Source: Variovorax paradoxus (lineage in GTDB: Bacteria; Pseudomonadota; Gammaproteobacteria; Burkholderiales; Burkholderiaceae_C). Taken from it: a DNA stretch of 64,000 nucleotides. Under the pieces are notes generated by a model. It saw only the letters and a program-made list of their open reading frames with translations. It was not told the DNA's origin and made no database searches. Shown in pieces: positions 63,710 to 64,000 of the stretch. The stretch lies in contig NZ_JXQQ01000015.1 of the NCBI RefSeq assembly GCF_000834655.1, forward strand, positions 1 through 64,000. Reading direction: 5' to 3'. Positions within the stretch are counted from its first letter, which is position 1, and the number at the start of each line of letters is the position of its first letter. Both the position numbers and the translations under genes were made by a program.

Positions 63710-64000
63710 CGGTCGATGATAGCTTTGCGTCGAGCGCGGCGAAGAATTCCGGAGCCGGCTCGAAGTGCAGCGGCACCGCAAGCGCGTCAGGCGCTTGGCG
63801 CCACAGCTTGACTGCATCTTTCTCGGTGCAAAGCAGGGTGTATTCGCTGCCGGACGGGCGCTGCCATGCGTCGAAGTCATGGTGGTCGGGCAGCGCGATG
63901 GTCTCGGCGAGCGTGAGGCCGCGGGCGCGCAGCATGTCGAAGAATCCCTCGGGCCGCGCGATGGCCGCCAGCGCGATCAACGGCTTGACTGCGAGGGTCT
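63690..64000 (-). CDS. lpxK: Tetraacyldisaccharide 4'-kinase LpxK (5' part beyond window)
   Basis: Only the last ~103 codons are visible. They include the conserved [26 protein letters not shown] and [12 protein letters not shown], which are C-terminal LpxK signatures. LpxK phosphorylates the 4' position of the lipid A disaccharide in the inner membrane. The start and kinase P-loop lie right of the window. Its end overlaps the Trm112-like gene. Confidence 0.93.
   Translation of the reverse strand, partial: TLAVKPLIALAAIARPEGFFDMLRARGLTLAETIALPDHHDFDAWQRPSGSEYTLLCTEKDAVKLWRQAPDALAVPLHFEPAPEFFAALDAKLSSTDGYQAA

Overview
The window is a stretch of high-GC chromosomal DNA from a betaproteobacterium, most likely a Comamonadaceae of the Variovorax type. 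The basis is protein character (PhaR, 3-hydroxybutyrate dehydrogenase, a Kdo-hydroxylase-like protein, a RelA with a dead hydrolase domain) and gene order (rpsB-tsf-pyrH-frr-uppS-cdsA-dxr-rseP-bamA-skp-lpxD-fabZ-lpxA-lpxB-rnhB; carA-carB-greA; rlmE-ftsH-folP-glmM; lpxK-Trm112-kdsB-adk). Genus is an inference. Coding density is very high. I see no insertion sequence, prophage, integrase, CRISPR array or rRNA. Almost everything is conserved core machinery.

Layout. 1-4.4 kb: mfd (cut by the left edge) divergent from ispD-ispF. 4.4-6.6 kb: an EnvZ/OmpR-type two-component pair. 6.8-9.8 kb: two small exported proteins, 3-hydroxybutyrate dehydrogenase and an alpha/beta hydrolase. 9.8-15.2 kb: relA, tRNA-Val(GAC), a small zinc-ribbon protein, phaR, rimO and a tandem pair of tRNA-Leu(CAG) genes. 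15.2-22.9 kb: RNase R, an SDR enzyme, the bifunctional NAD(P)HX repair protein, a small membrane protein, a DadA-like dehydrogenase and an amidase. 23-38.4 kb: a long co-directional run for translation (S2, EF-Ts, RRF), UMP kinase, isoprenoid and phospholipid synthesis (UppS, CdsA, Dxr), envelope biogenesis (RseP, BamA, Skp) and lipid A (LpxD, FabZ, LpxA, LpxB), ending in rnhB and an rRNA methyltransferase. 38.5-51.7 kb: carAB, the Kdo-hydroxylase-like gene, greA, a DUF4149 protein, a minus-strand glycosyltransferase/YhbY pair, rlmE, ftsH, folP, glmM and an acetyltransferase. 51.8-59.6 kb: a minus-strand catabolic block (2-hydroxyacid dehydrogenase, MFS carrier, 3-hydroxyacyl-CoA dehydrogenase, enoyl-CoA hydratase, Crp/Fnr regulator, APH-like kinase, acyl-CoA dehydrogenase). 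This is the only region that looks accessory. 59.7-64 kb: a small unknown gene with a candidate SOS box, lexA with two SOS boxes, an asparaginase, adk, kdsB, a Trm112-like protein and lpxK (cut by the right edge).

How the parts fit. Many genes overlap by ATGA/GTGA or a few bases (ispD/ispF, cdsA/dxr, lpxD/fabZ, carA/carB, folP/glmM/acetyltransferase, Trm112/kdsB), which points to translational coupling in long operons. Envelope synthesis is unusually well represented: the MEP pathway (IspD, IspF, Dxr), UppS, CdsA, the lipid A acyltransferases and LpxB/LpxK, Kdo supply (KdsB) and probable Kdo modification, GlmM for UDP-GlcNAc, and BamA/Skp/RseP for outer-membrane assembly and stress sensing.

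I did not find a convincing new multi-gene system. The items most worth a second look are the candidate SOS-regulated unknown gene beside lexA, the odd RNase R start, the short AT-rich GCTAT repeats inside dxr and the methyltransferase gene, the duplicated tRNA-Leu unit, and the acyl-CoA cluster with its built-in Crp-type regulator.
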